A DNA stretch of 64,000 nucleotides from Rhynochetos jubatus. Its lineage: Eukaryota; Chordata; Aves; Eurypygiformes; Rhynochetidae. The DNA is taken from the NCBI GenBank assembly GCA_027574665.1, contig CM050662.1, positions 7,707,967 through 7,771,966 on the forward strand. The letters run 5' to 3'. This document shows, piece after piece, positions 49,242 through 62,293 of this stretch (position 1 is the stretch's first letter; every line of letters begins with the position of its first letter). A program made the position numbers and the translations under genes. A model generated the notes under the pieces. The model searched no databases. It saw nothing but the letters and a program-made list of their open reading frames with translations, and was not told the origin of the DNA.

Positions 49242-52062
49242 TGCCATTTGGTCATTTTAATAGCATAAATGTTCCCTATATCCAGTAATGCTTCTTAATA
49301 CATGAAGTTTGGAATTGTGTGACTAATACTGTCATTAGCTAGATTTAGGATTCGTGATTATTTGGGACTCTACACAAATTGCTTTGTAGCAGTCCAGTTG
49401 CACTATTAATGCAGCAAATGATCATTGAAATGCACAACAGCAGCAAAATGCAAACGCAGCCATTTGTTTTCCAGCCAATCTGATATACACGTTGTTCGTA
49501 TTACTGTAACGAGGTCTGCTTACTTCCTGTCCTTTGGAAGCCTACACTTTCTCAAGGGCAAAATTGTTTTCTAAATAGAGTCTACCTGCATTCGATTTTT
49601 TCTGTTCAAGTACTCCATAAGAATGAATTAAAATAGCTCTTATTTACACATAGACCCCATCCTCATAATATTTCTATGTTATCTGGAAGACTGAAGACTT
49701 CTAAATCCAAAAGCATCTCACAAAGTCATGCACTAATTTTTTAAGGGTCAGGAAGTTTTTGAAAGTTAGAAAACTATAAAATGTGATTATAAACCAAAAC
49801 TATATAACTAAGGTACTGTATGCCAGTGTGTATGTGATGGAATAACAGATTATCCTACTGTTTTAGCTTACCTAGCCACATCAGCGTTGTTGCACAGAGG
49901 AAAGGTAGCACTGAGCAACTGCAGTGCTTGCTGGTTAAAAACGAGCCAACCAGCAAAAAAAGCCTAACCTTCCCCCACCCAAGAATAGGAGCATCCCAGC
50001 TTGTCAAACCACCATCTTACTGAGCATTAAACTCATTTTATGAAATAAAATCAATGAAAGGAAATAAAAAGAGGCAATTTCTGATACTCTAGGTCTCTCA
50101 TTTGTAAAACCTTCCATTCTAATAATGCTTTTTACTCACAACAAGTGTTATTTAAGCTCTTTTGGTGTCAGTTGCTGACATTCGGGTACCTCATCTAAGA
50201 AAGGACTTAGGAAACTATGTATACAGCGTCCACGGTACTGAAAAGCTGAATATCCTCTTTAATATGCTGCAGCTTTATCTACTGCTCTCAAATCTATCTG
50301 CTGGCTCTTCCTTTGTGTCAGGAAACAGATAACAGGCAAAGATGGCCTATGCAGACACCACACACAGCCACGAACAGTGGAGTGATTTCAGCGTGGCTTA
50401 GGCGAATCAGATTTTTTTATCCCTTAGTTATCTTACATCTTTCCAATTCATCACTGACCAGTGGCCTTTGATTTTCATAGTTCTACTCTGAGATGCAGTG
50501 AGTCTCAAAGCTTCTGTAAAATGTTGGAATTATTGATGGCAACATTAAATCCACTGATGGTCCTTGGAGGTAATCAGAGGACTTTGGATGCCAGAATGAA
50601 ACTGTTACTAGGAGTAAACCCTTGGTTAAAATGGAGCACTGCTCCCAAATTTCTAGCACCTGGGTGATCACTAGTTTCATCTGCCAGAATAAGTCTTCCT
50701 ACCCTTTTTTTGTAGTATCTTAAAGGTCTCATATAGTATGATTTTGAAATATGTCAACAGGTTTGTCACAATAAGCTGCAAATGTATTTACACATTTCAA
50801 TATATGTTTACATGCCTATTCAAACAAAAATAAAATGAAGTCTCTCTACTTCTGTAGCATGTGCTTTAACAGCATTTTTTTATCACAGAACTATAGCTGG
50901 TATATTACATGTATATAGCCAAGTACTGTCTCAGCTATTTTGTTTACCTCCCCTCTACTGAAATAATATGATACAAGCTACGATTAGGAAAAAAAAAATA
51001 GAAATCAACATCAGCAAGTAATCATGCAGAGTCAAACAAATGCTCTAGTTTCCCAGATCATTATTCATACACACTTACCAACACCGACCTCTTTCTATAG
51101 CAAGGAAAGCTTTTCATCAAAGCCTGGAAAAGAAGCCCTCCAACTGCTTCTGTCTCTCTAAACTCATTTGCTCTTCTGGAAAGCATTGTCTTTCTTCTGT
51201 CTGATCACACCCCACCCCCCCTATAATAACATTATTTCAAATGTTACATAAGCATTGTACATGCTTATACAATAAAAACAACTATAAATTCAGAATATTT
51301 GGAAAAATAGGTTTGGCTGTGGTATTTTAAAATTGTAATAAGCAGTAAAAACAACAAATGCTGTTTCACCCACATATACGTATGGGGACACACACATGCA
51401 CATAGGCCATTACGATGACTCAGAAAATTTTGACTCTTGAAGAAGACAGTTCCTTACAAATCCTCCGTTTCCATATGTCTGTTTTCACTCCATATTTACC
51501 AGATGTCACAACTTCACTTTTATTCATGCATCACAAAACAGATTCAATGCTGTTCTTTTCTGTAATCCTAAAACAGATTTAAGGATGACAGGTGGAAAAA
51601 GTAATTTTAGCAATCCCTTCATTACCTACATTCTTGTCACCTTAGAAGATGATAGAGGAATGTTTAAAATTTTGTCCCAGCTGAACAATCCTTTGGAAGA
51701 CTTTCACCCCTGCTGCTACTATATTAGCTTAATCAGTTCTATTTCAATCAAGCTAAATTAAGCCTCCTGCTCTTGAAGGGAGTAACACTGCAACAATTGC
51801 CTTAATTTCACCTTTGCTGCCTGAAAGCAACAGGAAGGCCCGTGTTATCCATCCAGAAGGCACCGATTCACTTGTAAGGGCAGATGTAGCTGAAAGGAGG
51901 AAAAGCTCTTCTGCAACTTATAATTTGCTCTCTGAATTCAACAGGTGCTGGATGTGACAGGAATAGACAAGAAATACCATGCTGGGGTCATTAACTTTTT
52001 TTTTTTTTTTAACACAGGTATATATTATACTGAATGTGAATGTGGCATTTCATGTTTAACCG

Positions 52063-52087
52063 ACATTTCACACTAAAGGTGAAATGT
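52063..52087. promoter_or_regulatory. Perfect 9-bp palindrome resembling a T-box site
   Basis: ACATTTCAC (52063-52071) and GTGAAATGT (52079-52087) are exact reverse complements around ACTAAAG. The core TTTCACAC...AGGTGAAA resembles the palindromic T-box (Brachyury) site TTTCACACCT/AGGTGTGAAA with an altered centre. Binding is inference. Confidence 0.45.
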
Positions 52088-52795
52088 AAATGTAATACAC
52101 AATGTTAAGCAACCTGCTCCTTATTGTGGCAAGTGACCCTCTGGAAATTCCTTAGACTGACAAAATATCCTTCATCCCACATACAAACATACCCATTTCT
52201 CCACGAATCATCTCTTCTCTCCCCTCTTGCTCACCTTGCACTCTCCATCCCAAACAGCTTTTTCTGATATTAACAGCATAGAGTGCTTCTCCATCCAGGT
52301 CTATCCTTTTGTCCCAAGAAGCAGAAACCACTTATTGCTGCTCTGTGCTTTGTGGGTTTCTTTACCATGATGTACAGTTGGTTCAGCATACTTCAAACCT
52401 TCTTCACGGTACTATAAACAATTTCACAGCATAGAGGCGAAACTGAGCTTTGCCCTGAAAACACAGACCCTGTCAAAGTCTTCTGCAGGTCTATGTAGTT
52501 AGAAGTATATGAAGCTTGCTTTTAACTGAAATTGCCCTGTCAAGAAAAGGAATTGCATAGGATGAATTCTAAAATATGAAACCTAGAATTTTTTATTTTT
52601 TTATGGGAGATTATTTGTTTAATCCCTATTAAATCCTACAGTACATTTTTCTAAGACCAGGATAATAATAGCTAAAGCAAGCACAAATGAACAGAGAAAG
52701 AATAAGGTATTGTGTTGTATAAATTCTCTTTAAGACGAACTACTTTTTTGAGTAGGAGGAAGAACATTTACAGGAAGATGGGCTGAGTACGACAG

Positions 52796-52805
52796 TATAT
52801 AAATA
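52796..52805 (+). promoter_or_regulatory. TATA box candidate
   Basis: TATATAAATA is a strong TATA match. A start about 30 bp downstream would begin the candidate first exon at about 52830. AT-rich DNA makes chance matches common; the paired splice donor at 53218 is what makes it worth noting. Confidence 0.3.
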
Positions 52806-52829
52806 GCCCTAGCTGAGGATGTAACAATT

Positions 52830-53217
52830 GCTTTGCCTCTTCCAGAACAGAGTAGAGGCAGTAACTAGAATTGAGCTGACTACAGAACTGGAATATTTTG
52901 CAGCTTAGATTTCTTCAATAAGTGTAAGCCAGCTCAAAAGATTTCACTGCTGCTCTAACACACAAGCCTTTGATGTTCCCTCATCTTTACATCATAGAAG
53001 GAGCTCAAAGGGTTAATTAAAATTTAATGATATCAGCAGTACTTTGAAAAAGTTATGAACTTGGGTGAGATCAATCACTTTCTTGGACTGCCTGACTTCA
53101 AAGCACACATTATGCAAAAGGAAAAAACCCCTCTCATTCTGCACTGAATTCATAAGCAAGGATTTCCTCATTAGCGGTCTGCGCACGGAGGAGATTCCAA
53201 GTTCAAACTGGAAAGAG
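52830..53217 (+). other. Candidate untranslated first exon
   Basis: The segment lies between the TATA-like box and a strong donor, GAAAGAG|GTAAGG (53218). Its last 55 bases include a CpG-containing patch (GCGGTCTGCGCACGG) unlike the neighbouring AT-rich DNA. No substantial open frame is present, so it would be 5' untranslated or non-coding. The 5' boundary is a guess from the TATA position. Confidence 0.25.
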
Positions 53218-53219
53218 GT

Positions 53220-56200
53220 AAGGTGCCAAAAAAATGGTTAATCGGAATTTCATGCCTTTGATGCTGATCACATGTTGAAAGAATGCATCACTGCAAACCA
53301 AGGGACACTTGAATAGTCCCAAAATAGGAAGTCAGGGATTAAGGGATGAGCAGGTTTTTTTCAAATTCACAACTTGTTTGCAGAGATTTAGCTAAAACCT
53401 CATTAGCTTGTTTATTCACTCTCAGTGACATTCAGTAAAATGTCAACTGAAATAACAAAAGTAAACTTTTGAAAAATGTACACATTTCTGGTTTGCATCT
53501 GTACTTTTATTTCTTTATAATCTACATTTCAGTTGAGCTGACAGCTTTCACTTTCTGCAGTTTGTCTTATTCAGATTAAGGTCTTACTATATTTTCGAAG
53601 ACAAATACACTTCAGATGACAAAATTACAAAAATCCTCTATAAGAGATCAAAGTTTACCAGTGACTGGTTAGATTTATCATGAAGATTAAGAAAAATTTA
53701 TTTTAATGCACTCAATATTGACAGTCAATTACCGTCTCCACTCAGAAAAGGGTGTGTTGGGAGCCTGAATCAGCACAAACCTCATGCTTTCCTCTAATTT
53801 CACCACAAATCTACTGTGTAAATGTGGAAATATGCCCTGTGGCATGAATACTTCCTAATGGAGATTTGTTTGAGGCCATTCCAAGAGCACAGCTAAAGTC
53901 CTCTTCCCATAAGGAATCTCACCTGGCAGCATATTTTAAGGGTTCCAGAAGTATTCCTCAGAAATCAGACTGAGAATTAAAGTCATTAAATTGTGCTGTC
54001 TGTTTTAACGCTTATCTATGCTAAAGATACACTGTGAGCAGGTTTGGTTTGGTTTTTTTTTTACTTTTGGTTAAAATACCAGATTTTACATTTTCCCTTC
54101 ATCCAAAAACATGTACATAACCAGGGAGATCACGAGTTCCTTCCAACATAAATGATTTCAGTCTGACCTGCTACAATACCATTTTTAATTCTCATATATC
54201 CCCAGTATTTTCTAAACACAATGACAGATAATTCCTTAATACATCTTTATCACACCAGCAAGCTTGCAGCTTTGTAGGGTATTCAGACCTAACCTGATTC
54301 GTTACAGACAACTATTTTCTATATTCCCATTGCTACATGCATCCTAAAAATATCAGTGGGGTGTTTGCTATTAAACTTCTATTATCTGAGGGTATAAAAA
54401 CTTAATTTCTAAGGTAACTGTGTTAGGCACAGAAGTTTGAAAGAGGATAGTCCAGTTCTGGAGATTCAAGTACAGGACTTTCCTATACCACAGGCTGTTG
54501 TAATAAATGTATTAATGATAGTGCACAACTAGTGTGCTGTGGTGATGGGCGCCATATGACTGCTTTCGATCATACTTACTGAACACCCCACAGAACTATT
54601 GTTTGAGGCAACAGAGTTTAGCAAACAATTAATGCCAGCTGGTTGGTAACCATCTCTCTTTCTTGGTCAAGATGTTATGTTTTGTGCTTTATCTTTGATG
54701 TTGTTTGGGTCTTATATAGGATTCGAATGGATAATTCACCTATAAGTAACCCATTGTCTTCTCACAGCTCCTTCATAGAAATCACATCTGAAAGGATCTT
54801 TGTGAGACCAGTCAAACCCTGCCACTCTTTGAAGAGCATACTAGTCATGTCCTACTTGCATTTTAGATACCATCAAAATAAATTAGTTGTTTTCTTCTGA
54901 AGCCTTGGTCTTTTGAAAGCTTAGTGCTGGTTCCTTCTAGCAGTTCTTAGAAAAATACTCATGTGATCTTACAATGCCCAGTTATCATGTTCCTGCTTTA
55001 TATCATTATCCCCTGTCAGTCTTCATTTGTTGTACTTAAGGAGAAGAGTTTGAATTCATCTGTTGCAGTTAAACCTCATATTATTAAAGGTTTCATGATA
55101 CATGAAATATATCACATCAAATTGTTGATTCTACGCAGGAATGCATCACATTTATGAGAGTCATAAAATGGGAGAGAAGGGAATAATCAGCTACACACAT
55201 TTAACCCTTCAAACTAATGGCATTATAGTACTGTGTCTGCTAAAAATACATGTTAGTACTTTTCTAGATTTCTTCACTTCAGGTTTGCTCTGCCCTTGTC
55301 TAGAATACACACCTAGAAACTAATAAAGTGTATCCAAATAGATTTAAAGTCTGCTAATCCCACTAGTCATAAACTGACATTAACTTCTGTTGCTGTTATG
55401 CAAATGCCTGTTTTCTTAATAAGAAAAGCATTATAATAATGAGCATCTAATTCTTCAGGTGACGGGGACACATCAGAAACATCTAGTGATGGTGTAAGTG
55501 AAATCTTGTTAACATGTATCTGGTCTGACTACGTACTTCATATTACAGCAGATTTTAGGCAGTGCATGTTTTAAAATGTACAAACGTACTTATTGTTTTC
55601 CGTAAGCAATCACTGGGATGCTATTCAACACATCCATTTAACCATGTGTTAGAGGGATCTACCATCCTCAACGTAATTATAAGCTTTCCATTAAACATTT
55701 ATTGCCTCATTCGATGCCTTAAAATAAATCTGTTCTTAAAGGTGTCCTTTCATTGAATGTCTCCCGTTTGAAAACTCCACTTGTTTTTTAATGTCCTACT
55801 ACGGACATAACTTTTTATTAACTCTACTCAGAAACAGCCGCTGAGATGTTGGGGACACAGTACAAGAAACAAGTGAAAATGCTTTGTGCAGAAAATGCAT
55901 TACTGACATAGCCCTGAAAGGTTTAGACAGAGCGATACTTCTCGAGGTGCACAGCCTACTTCTGAGATCTTCCCCGGACTGCTGTGATTTCAGGGCTTGT
56001 GCCATTCACAGGGCACTGAGCAGGGGAAAAGCACAGACATGTTGTTCGCTGTTAAAGGTACACTGATTCATCCATGGCCTCCCATGGATGGCTGGCTTCC
56101 TTCCAGCTCCTCAATACATTTCTTTTCCAGCTAATCAGGGTAAAGCTCCAACTTCCTCCTTTTTTTGTGATGGCAGCATTGTTATTCAATTTCAAGGTGA

Positions 56201-59200
56201 TTTCACAAGTCATTCTGCAAATCCACGTCTGCTGATAAAGAACTGAAACCAAATTGTTTGACAAACACGTAATACTTATGTTTTCACCATTCCATTTGGC
56301 TTGTATAGGCTTGCACTGTGCTGATTTTGGTGGAACAGAGTGATTAGAGATACTAACATCATCCTTCTCGTTGTGTTATAGAAAATATTTCACAAAGTTT
56401 TGGATTTTGAGTTCACAGACCTCAGTTGAATAAGTAGCATGACAAATAGATTCCATCGAAAGTGTATTCAACCTTTTTTAAAGACACCAGTGAAAAGGCA
56501 GCAGCAGCAGAATTTCAAGAACTAGAGCTACAACAAATTGAGCAGGTTTTATTCTGGGCAATAACTCTTTTCCCCTGCCCCTGTCTGTAATAGAGAGAAG
56601 TCCTGTAAAATCTCTTTCTGCTTTTTAGGTAGGATATAATAATAGCTCTTATTTGGTGGCAGGAGTGGGGGGGGAATTACCTAAAGGTGGGGTAGAGCTA
56701 TCTTTCACTGATGTCAAAAGCGGAAAAACAATACAAAAGAGATGAGAAAAGGAACGACAAGACAGCAGCTCATATTTTCAGACCTGTCTCTCATTTCCTG
56801 ACGAACTGTTGGGGAAAGACAGGCAGACCGCTAGGTCTTGTCAGCTCCTTGAGAATGGCAAATGCATACCATTTATAACATGGTTTATACATTCCTGTCT
56901 GGTCAAAAGAGAGCCTGAAAACAAAGAGTTTTGACCAGCTAAATCGAACTTTTTCTGAAATAAGGCATTAAAAAAAAGGATGCTAAGAAGCAGATACATG
57001 AAATAAGACAGGAAAAGCAAATGAAGCCTCAAGTTTATCTCAAGTTGGTGAAGGAGGGCTATTCTCTTCTGAAAAATGCCTGGGCATTTCTTGGGACCAA
57101 GGCAGTGGTAATCCAGGGGTGTCACAAAACATCTGTCTACTCCTTGGAGACAACAACTATCAAAACTCAGCCCACCTATTGCTTTCTGGCCCCTGTTCAA
57201 ACTGAAATGAATTACTTTGGGTTTTGTCACAAATTTGGCCTCGTTGTCAACTCTGAGCCACAACCTCAACACAATCCATGAATGGCATTTTTATGAGAAT
57301 ATTTATAATATATATTCAGGTCTTTATCAATTATCTCAATCCTGCAGCATCATTTTTTTGACAAGTGGATTCTGCTATTCTAAAGTCTGTGTTGGAATTT
57401 GATGCCAAAGACATTAACAAGGTCACACAATTTAAGAACTTGGCAAGGATAAGCCTATATGTTCTGAAAATCTGATACCTACGGAGCATAAAAAAAAAAA
57501 AAAAAAAAGGTAGTTATGACAGCATAAACACAAGGAATTGTCATCACGGTTTATAAACATTACAGTGCATTTAACAAGATGTATAATACTTCAGTCTACC
57601 TTGCTATTCTCTATAACTTTTGGAAGCATCCAGATTTCAGATCCTATTTGAAGCACTCATCTTATGATTTCTCCACCAAATGCCTTCTGGATTTTGTTTT
57701 TTCAAGCCTCAATTTGATTTTACATAACAATTTCTATGACTGATTCTTTCCATAGCAATAGAGTTAAAACAGCAATACAGAGAGATGAACAGCAAAAATA
57801 CCTGAGAAATTTCTGGATAAAATCTCTCAGTAATTCAAAATTTCTGATGCAATCTCATTCGTCTTTATATGTGCACATAAAATTAAATATGTATGTTTCA
57901 GAAAATCTAAGCTTTGATTTGGCAGAGAGGTATGAAATCAAAAGCTCCCTTTAAAAACAAACAGTGAAAACTATGTGTGGTTTGTGAGGCTTACATTTTT
58001 GGGCAAAAAATAATCCATCTTATAAATACATGCCTTAGCTGAATAAGTGTCCAGAGGTATAACTAGCAGTAATCACACATTTTTCCTTTAACCTTTTATC
58101 CACTTCTCTTTCTTCTCTAGTGTTCTTCTTTATTCTGATTGCTAAGACACTGACTAGTCATATTTAAAGAGAAATTAAATGCTGTTTTTCCAAATTAAAA
58201 TAAATTTTAAAAAAATTATTCCTTGACGTTCACCCTCTACTTTCAACTTATTTATACCTTTCCAGAAATCCTGCATATTTTTTAATGAAGACAATTATTA
58301 TTTAGAAAAAGAATATTTTCAATAAATACTTCAGGAAAGCCACAGTGTGTTCAAAGAAAATTAAAAATCTTTCCAATGCTTAATTTTTTTTGTGAATCAC
58401 TTTAATAAAAAAATCAATATGAATTTATCAATCAGCTCTGCAATTGACCACTACTCCTAGGGATGATACTAGATTTTGTTCTGACCCATGTAACCTCTTA
58501 AAATAAACTCCAAGAAAGTCTGTCTCTGCCTTTTTTACTTGCTACAGGGTGTATATATAAAATCATTCTAGCACCAATCACTGCCAAATAAGGCCATCAA
58601 CTAGATCTTTAATGTATTTGTTCTTTGACAACTGCACTTATATTTAACTGAAATTAGGAAAAAAAAAAAGTTTTCCTTTTGGTTTATCTTGTTCTATTTA
58701 ACAAAATTGTTGCATTTAATAGAATCAGCTATTCTTCAGTTGATTCTTCACCTCCATGTTCAGTTATGTCCTGATGCTGAAAGCAATTAAGCCTATACAC
58801 AATTCTCTTAACATACTTAAACTCCAACATATTAGGGAAGAAAAGACTAACGGGTATGTATGTGTTTGAAGGAATCCTCTGTTTACAGTGATCACACATA
58901 CATATGTACATAATATATATTTAAACATATGGAATTGTAAAACTACTAAAATAGGCTAATCAAGGGCAGATCATGAGCCTACTACTAGTTTTTAAGTCGC
59001 GTGGTTTCAAGTTATTGAAGTCTCTGTAAACTGAACTTCCATGTTGCACCTCAGGCTGTTCTGTTCCTTAGTATCATATTTGTTCATCTGAATTACTTCT
59101 GAATTACTTTACTCTGCCAGACACATACCCCAGCCTAAAGTCACAGGTAATGCCGCTGATGCTGTGAAGTTCTCTAGGCAGGTCTGAGTAGATGGGTACT

Positions 59201-62200
59201 GTGATTTCATTTCAGAAATTAATATAAGATTTAGTCTGTTTTAGTTCTACTCATAATAAAATTTAAAAAACCCTGAAGGATCTATTGTGACACAGAAGTC
59301 TATTATCAATAGCTATCAACAAAGTGTTTGCATGATTATGTGTAAGTAAATGTCGAGTTCAAAATGGATACCATGACAATCAAATTATATCCACAAGAGA
59401 TACTCCTTACTATCATTTTTATTACTGATAATTTCACTTGACTAATACATCAGAGAAACGAACAATGCATATTTGTTTCCCTGACAAAGGGAGACAGAGT
59501 GCATTGAAAAGAGTGAATATGCAGATTAGGATGGTTGGATACGTGCGCTTGAAGGGCTGAATATACTGACACAACTAATAATCCACCAGGCATATGGCTT
59601 CATTGTTTGCTGAACAGTCTGGGAGAAGAGCAAGAGGTTCCTAGCAGTGATCATGAGATACTTTCAGAGTATACCAGAACGTTCTGTTACACAAGGAAAA
59701 GCCTTAAGAGGTTAAGGAAAATTAGCTATGAGATTTGGGAATGAAAAAGGAAGTTATGAGAGGAACAGAGAGTTCTCAAGCTCTCAGACGATGGGTCTTC
59801 TCAAAGACCCTGTGGAACTGTGACAAACTGCTCATTTTTCAAGTATACACCATTGCTAAATGCAATACAAAATGCTTTAGGCTGTTGTCACCGTATGTCC
59901 TTCTGTGCTTCATTTATCCCACGAAATCTCTATGTTGGTGAAAACAGTCTTGAAAGAATAGTTCTTTTTTTTCCCCTCCTTCATAGAGAGACATTGTAGG
60001 AAGACAAACGGGAGAATGAGAAAGGAGGACGTATACACTGTACCCTTTCCAAAGCATATTTATTCCGCCCTAGCATGTGCTTCATTACCCCTCAAGGGTG
60101 CAGTTTATCTGCTTTTGTACTTCCAAATAGATGAAGTGCCTTTATACTCCCTGAATATCTCCTGTTACATCAGTGCCACTCTTAATACCAAAAGCATGAC
60201 ATGGATTCAAAATGTTCAAATGCTGCTGTTGTATTAAATTCTTATTAAGCTATGATGTTCTAATATGCTGTTTTAAAGATTCTCGGTTGGAGCCCTGTAT
60301 TTCTTTAGTATATCTTATTCCTGATGATAAGTCTGATCGGTCTGTGGATGACATGAATTATGATTTCATTTTTAAAAGTCTAAAACAGTGAGAAAAAAAT
60401 AAAAAACTGCTCTTAGAAATAGCATGATTACGTTTTAGTGAGCTATCGCTTGTACTGGTAATGTTGATCATATGAAGCTTTAACATTGGGGCTACTTTTG
60501 TGGTTGTTATGCCTTCATGACAGTACATTCAAAGAATTCCTCCACTCAGTATTTTGTTATGAGATAACAGTGGGAGCATCAAGTGACTTCTGATATGCAT
60601 TTGAAATTGTGGGAAATGTAGCTACACTGCATCCCACTGTAACGGCAGTCTTCATGCAAAATAATTGAGTGTATTTAGACTGTCAGGTGAGTTTAATACA
60701 TGGTTGTTGAACTGCTGTTTTCTGGTTATTATGACATTCCTAGAGAGAATCTAACTGGTTTGTATGGATTAAAAAAGAGGCACAATACATTAGTACGTAC
60801 CTTCTTTAGCTTTAGTGCAGGAAAGCGCAAAATGCTTAAAGCACCGTGGTAAATTGTCCATTAACAAAAGAAGAATATGTAGTTAAAATTCAGTGCCTTT
60901 AATAAAGTGTTGCTTTCTGCAACAGAACTGTAAAACTTAATAATATTATAAGAAATATGGGTATAACTATTGGGTTGGTCTGAAACAGAAAAAGGTTGAG
61001 AAGCTTATGATTCCTAAATGCGAGGCAGATGTTCAAAAAAGCCCTGTGACTGTATCCTTGCACTAATCGTAGTTGCTATGTCACTGTAGCTATGATGACT
61101 TAAGGGCAGAAAGAGTTGTAAAAAGAAATAACGTCTTTCGTTAGACAAACAGATTTCCCTGGAAAATGAGACACACTTTTATGCACAATGCCCCTTCAGA
61201 TCCCAAAGTGAAGCAAAAATATTTGTTAGAGAAATTTAATACTGACTGGGAGCAGTCAATATAATTAATAACTAGACACGTGTAAGAAAGGTGATGATCA
61301 CCTTTGGAGTCAAGAGGGATGACAGTGCAAATACACATTCCCTAAAGTATAAAACTGTAACTTTTGTTTCAGCAAGTTATTTCTAAGATGAAGGTTACAC
61401 TCTGCTACAATTAGCTGCAACCATTATGTTTAAGTGGTATCACGTGGTGAAGCTAACTATAACCTCTTGCGGTTACAAAATGGCATCTTATCTTGCAATT
61501 TCAATGTTCAGCTGCCTGCAGCTTCACAGAAATGTGTTTTCTACTGAAGCTAGAGCTTAGGTGCATGGTCATAGCGGGAGAAAATTCATCAATAGTAAAC
61601 TGAGTGTACATCAGTCCCCATAGTGGGTGTCAAGAACAAGCAGTGCGTGGGGTTTTGAAAAGATCATTGCACAGGTACATGAAATTCCTTCTCTACAGAT
61701 CACCAGAAGGAGGCCGAAGCATCAATGAATCCAATTTTTAAGCCTTCAGCAGGACTACCAAAGTGGAAAGACTACAGTTGAAGTATTTGGTAGTGTAGCA
61801 ATAAGTACACCATCCTGTCCAGACTCTCCTAGCTGGAATTGTTATTCTTCGATAGCCCACATTCAGTATCAGAAAGTGGAAACATCCCTTCTGGAGGAAA
61901 TTAGCTCTTGTGCGTAAAGCTCAGTCTTGCTAGTGTAGCCATATACTCAGTGGTGCTATAAACCTTTTCACTTTACTGATTTGTCTTTTTATGTTAGGAA
62001 AGATTTGTAGTTTGGACCTGGCCTACTATTCTGCTTTCACACAGCATTATACGTACATTCGTTTGTGAAATCAGGATTTAGACAAATAGAACACATGTGC
62101 AATGCCTACTGCCTTTAGAAAGATTTGAACATACGCTTCAGTGCTATGCTGAATTGGTTTTTTAATAACATCTAGAATTGCTTGTATATGAAAGTGATAT

Positions 62201-62264
62201 CAAAATCCCTTTCTATTTATGCATTTCCTCCAATACGTAAACATTGTTTGCATTGCCTCAAAAT
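53220..62264. other. Gene-poor AT-rich stretch
   Basis: No gene is seen. It contains the CR1 tail at 54121, an A18 run at about 57490-57507, and a block at 56841-57281 where frames on both strands stay open (143 and 86 codons) without any recognisable product. Confidence 0.55.
54121..54165 (+). mobile_element. Degraded CR1 LINE tail
   Basis: GGGAGATCACGAGTTCCTTCC then AACATAAATGATTTCAGTCTGA follows the CR1 3' terminal pattern (GATGACCTCCAGAGGTCCCTTCCAACCT...ATTCTATGATTCT). Only the last 45 or so bases are recognisable. Confidence 0.65.
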
Positions 62265-62293
62265 AAATGTAAACATTGGCATTGTTTACATTT
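62265..62293. promoter_or_regulatory. Perfect 11-bp palindrome of paired forkhead-like motifs
   Basis: AAATGTAAACA (62265-62275) and TGTTTACATTT (62283-62293) are exact reverse complements with a 7-nt spacer. GTAAACA/TGTTTAC is the forkhead (FOX) core. A further GTAAACATTGTTTGC lies just upstream (62237-62251), giving a cluster of such cores in under 60 bp. Protein binding is inference. Confidence 0.5.

Larger units (their letters stand above)
41801..51960. other. Gene-poor AT-rich stretch
   Basis: No gene is seen. It holds simple repeats at about 43541-43645 and small tandem duplications at 47949-47970 and 49222-49241. Overlapping frames of 65-68 codons on both strands at 50461-50680, and a 132-codon minus frame at 45666-46064, have no support beyond being open. 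Confidence 0.55.

Noticed and set aside
56841-57281. 143-codon minus and 86-codon plus overlapping frames
   Set aside because: Opposite-strand frames overlap, no splice signals or recognisable domains are present, and composition resembles the surrounding DNA.
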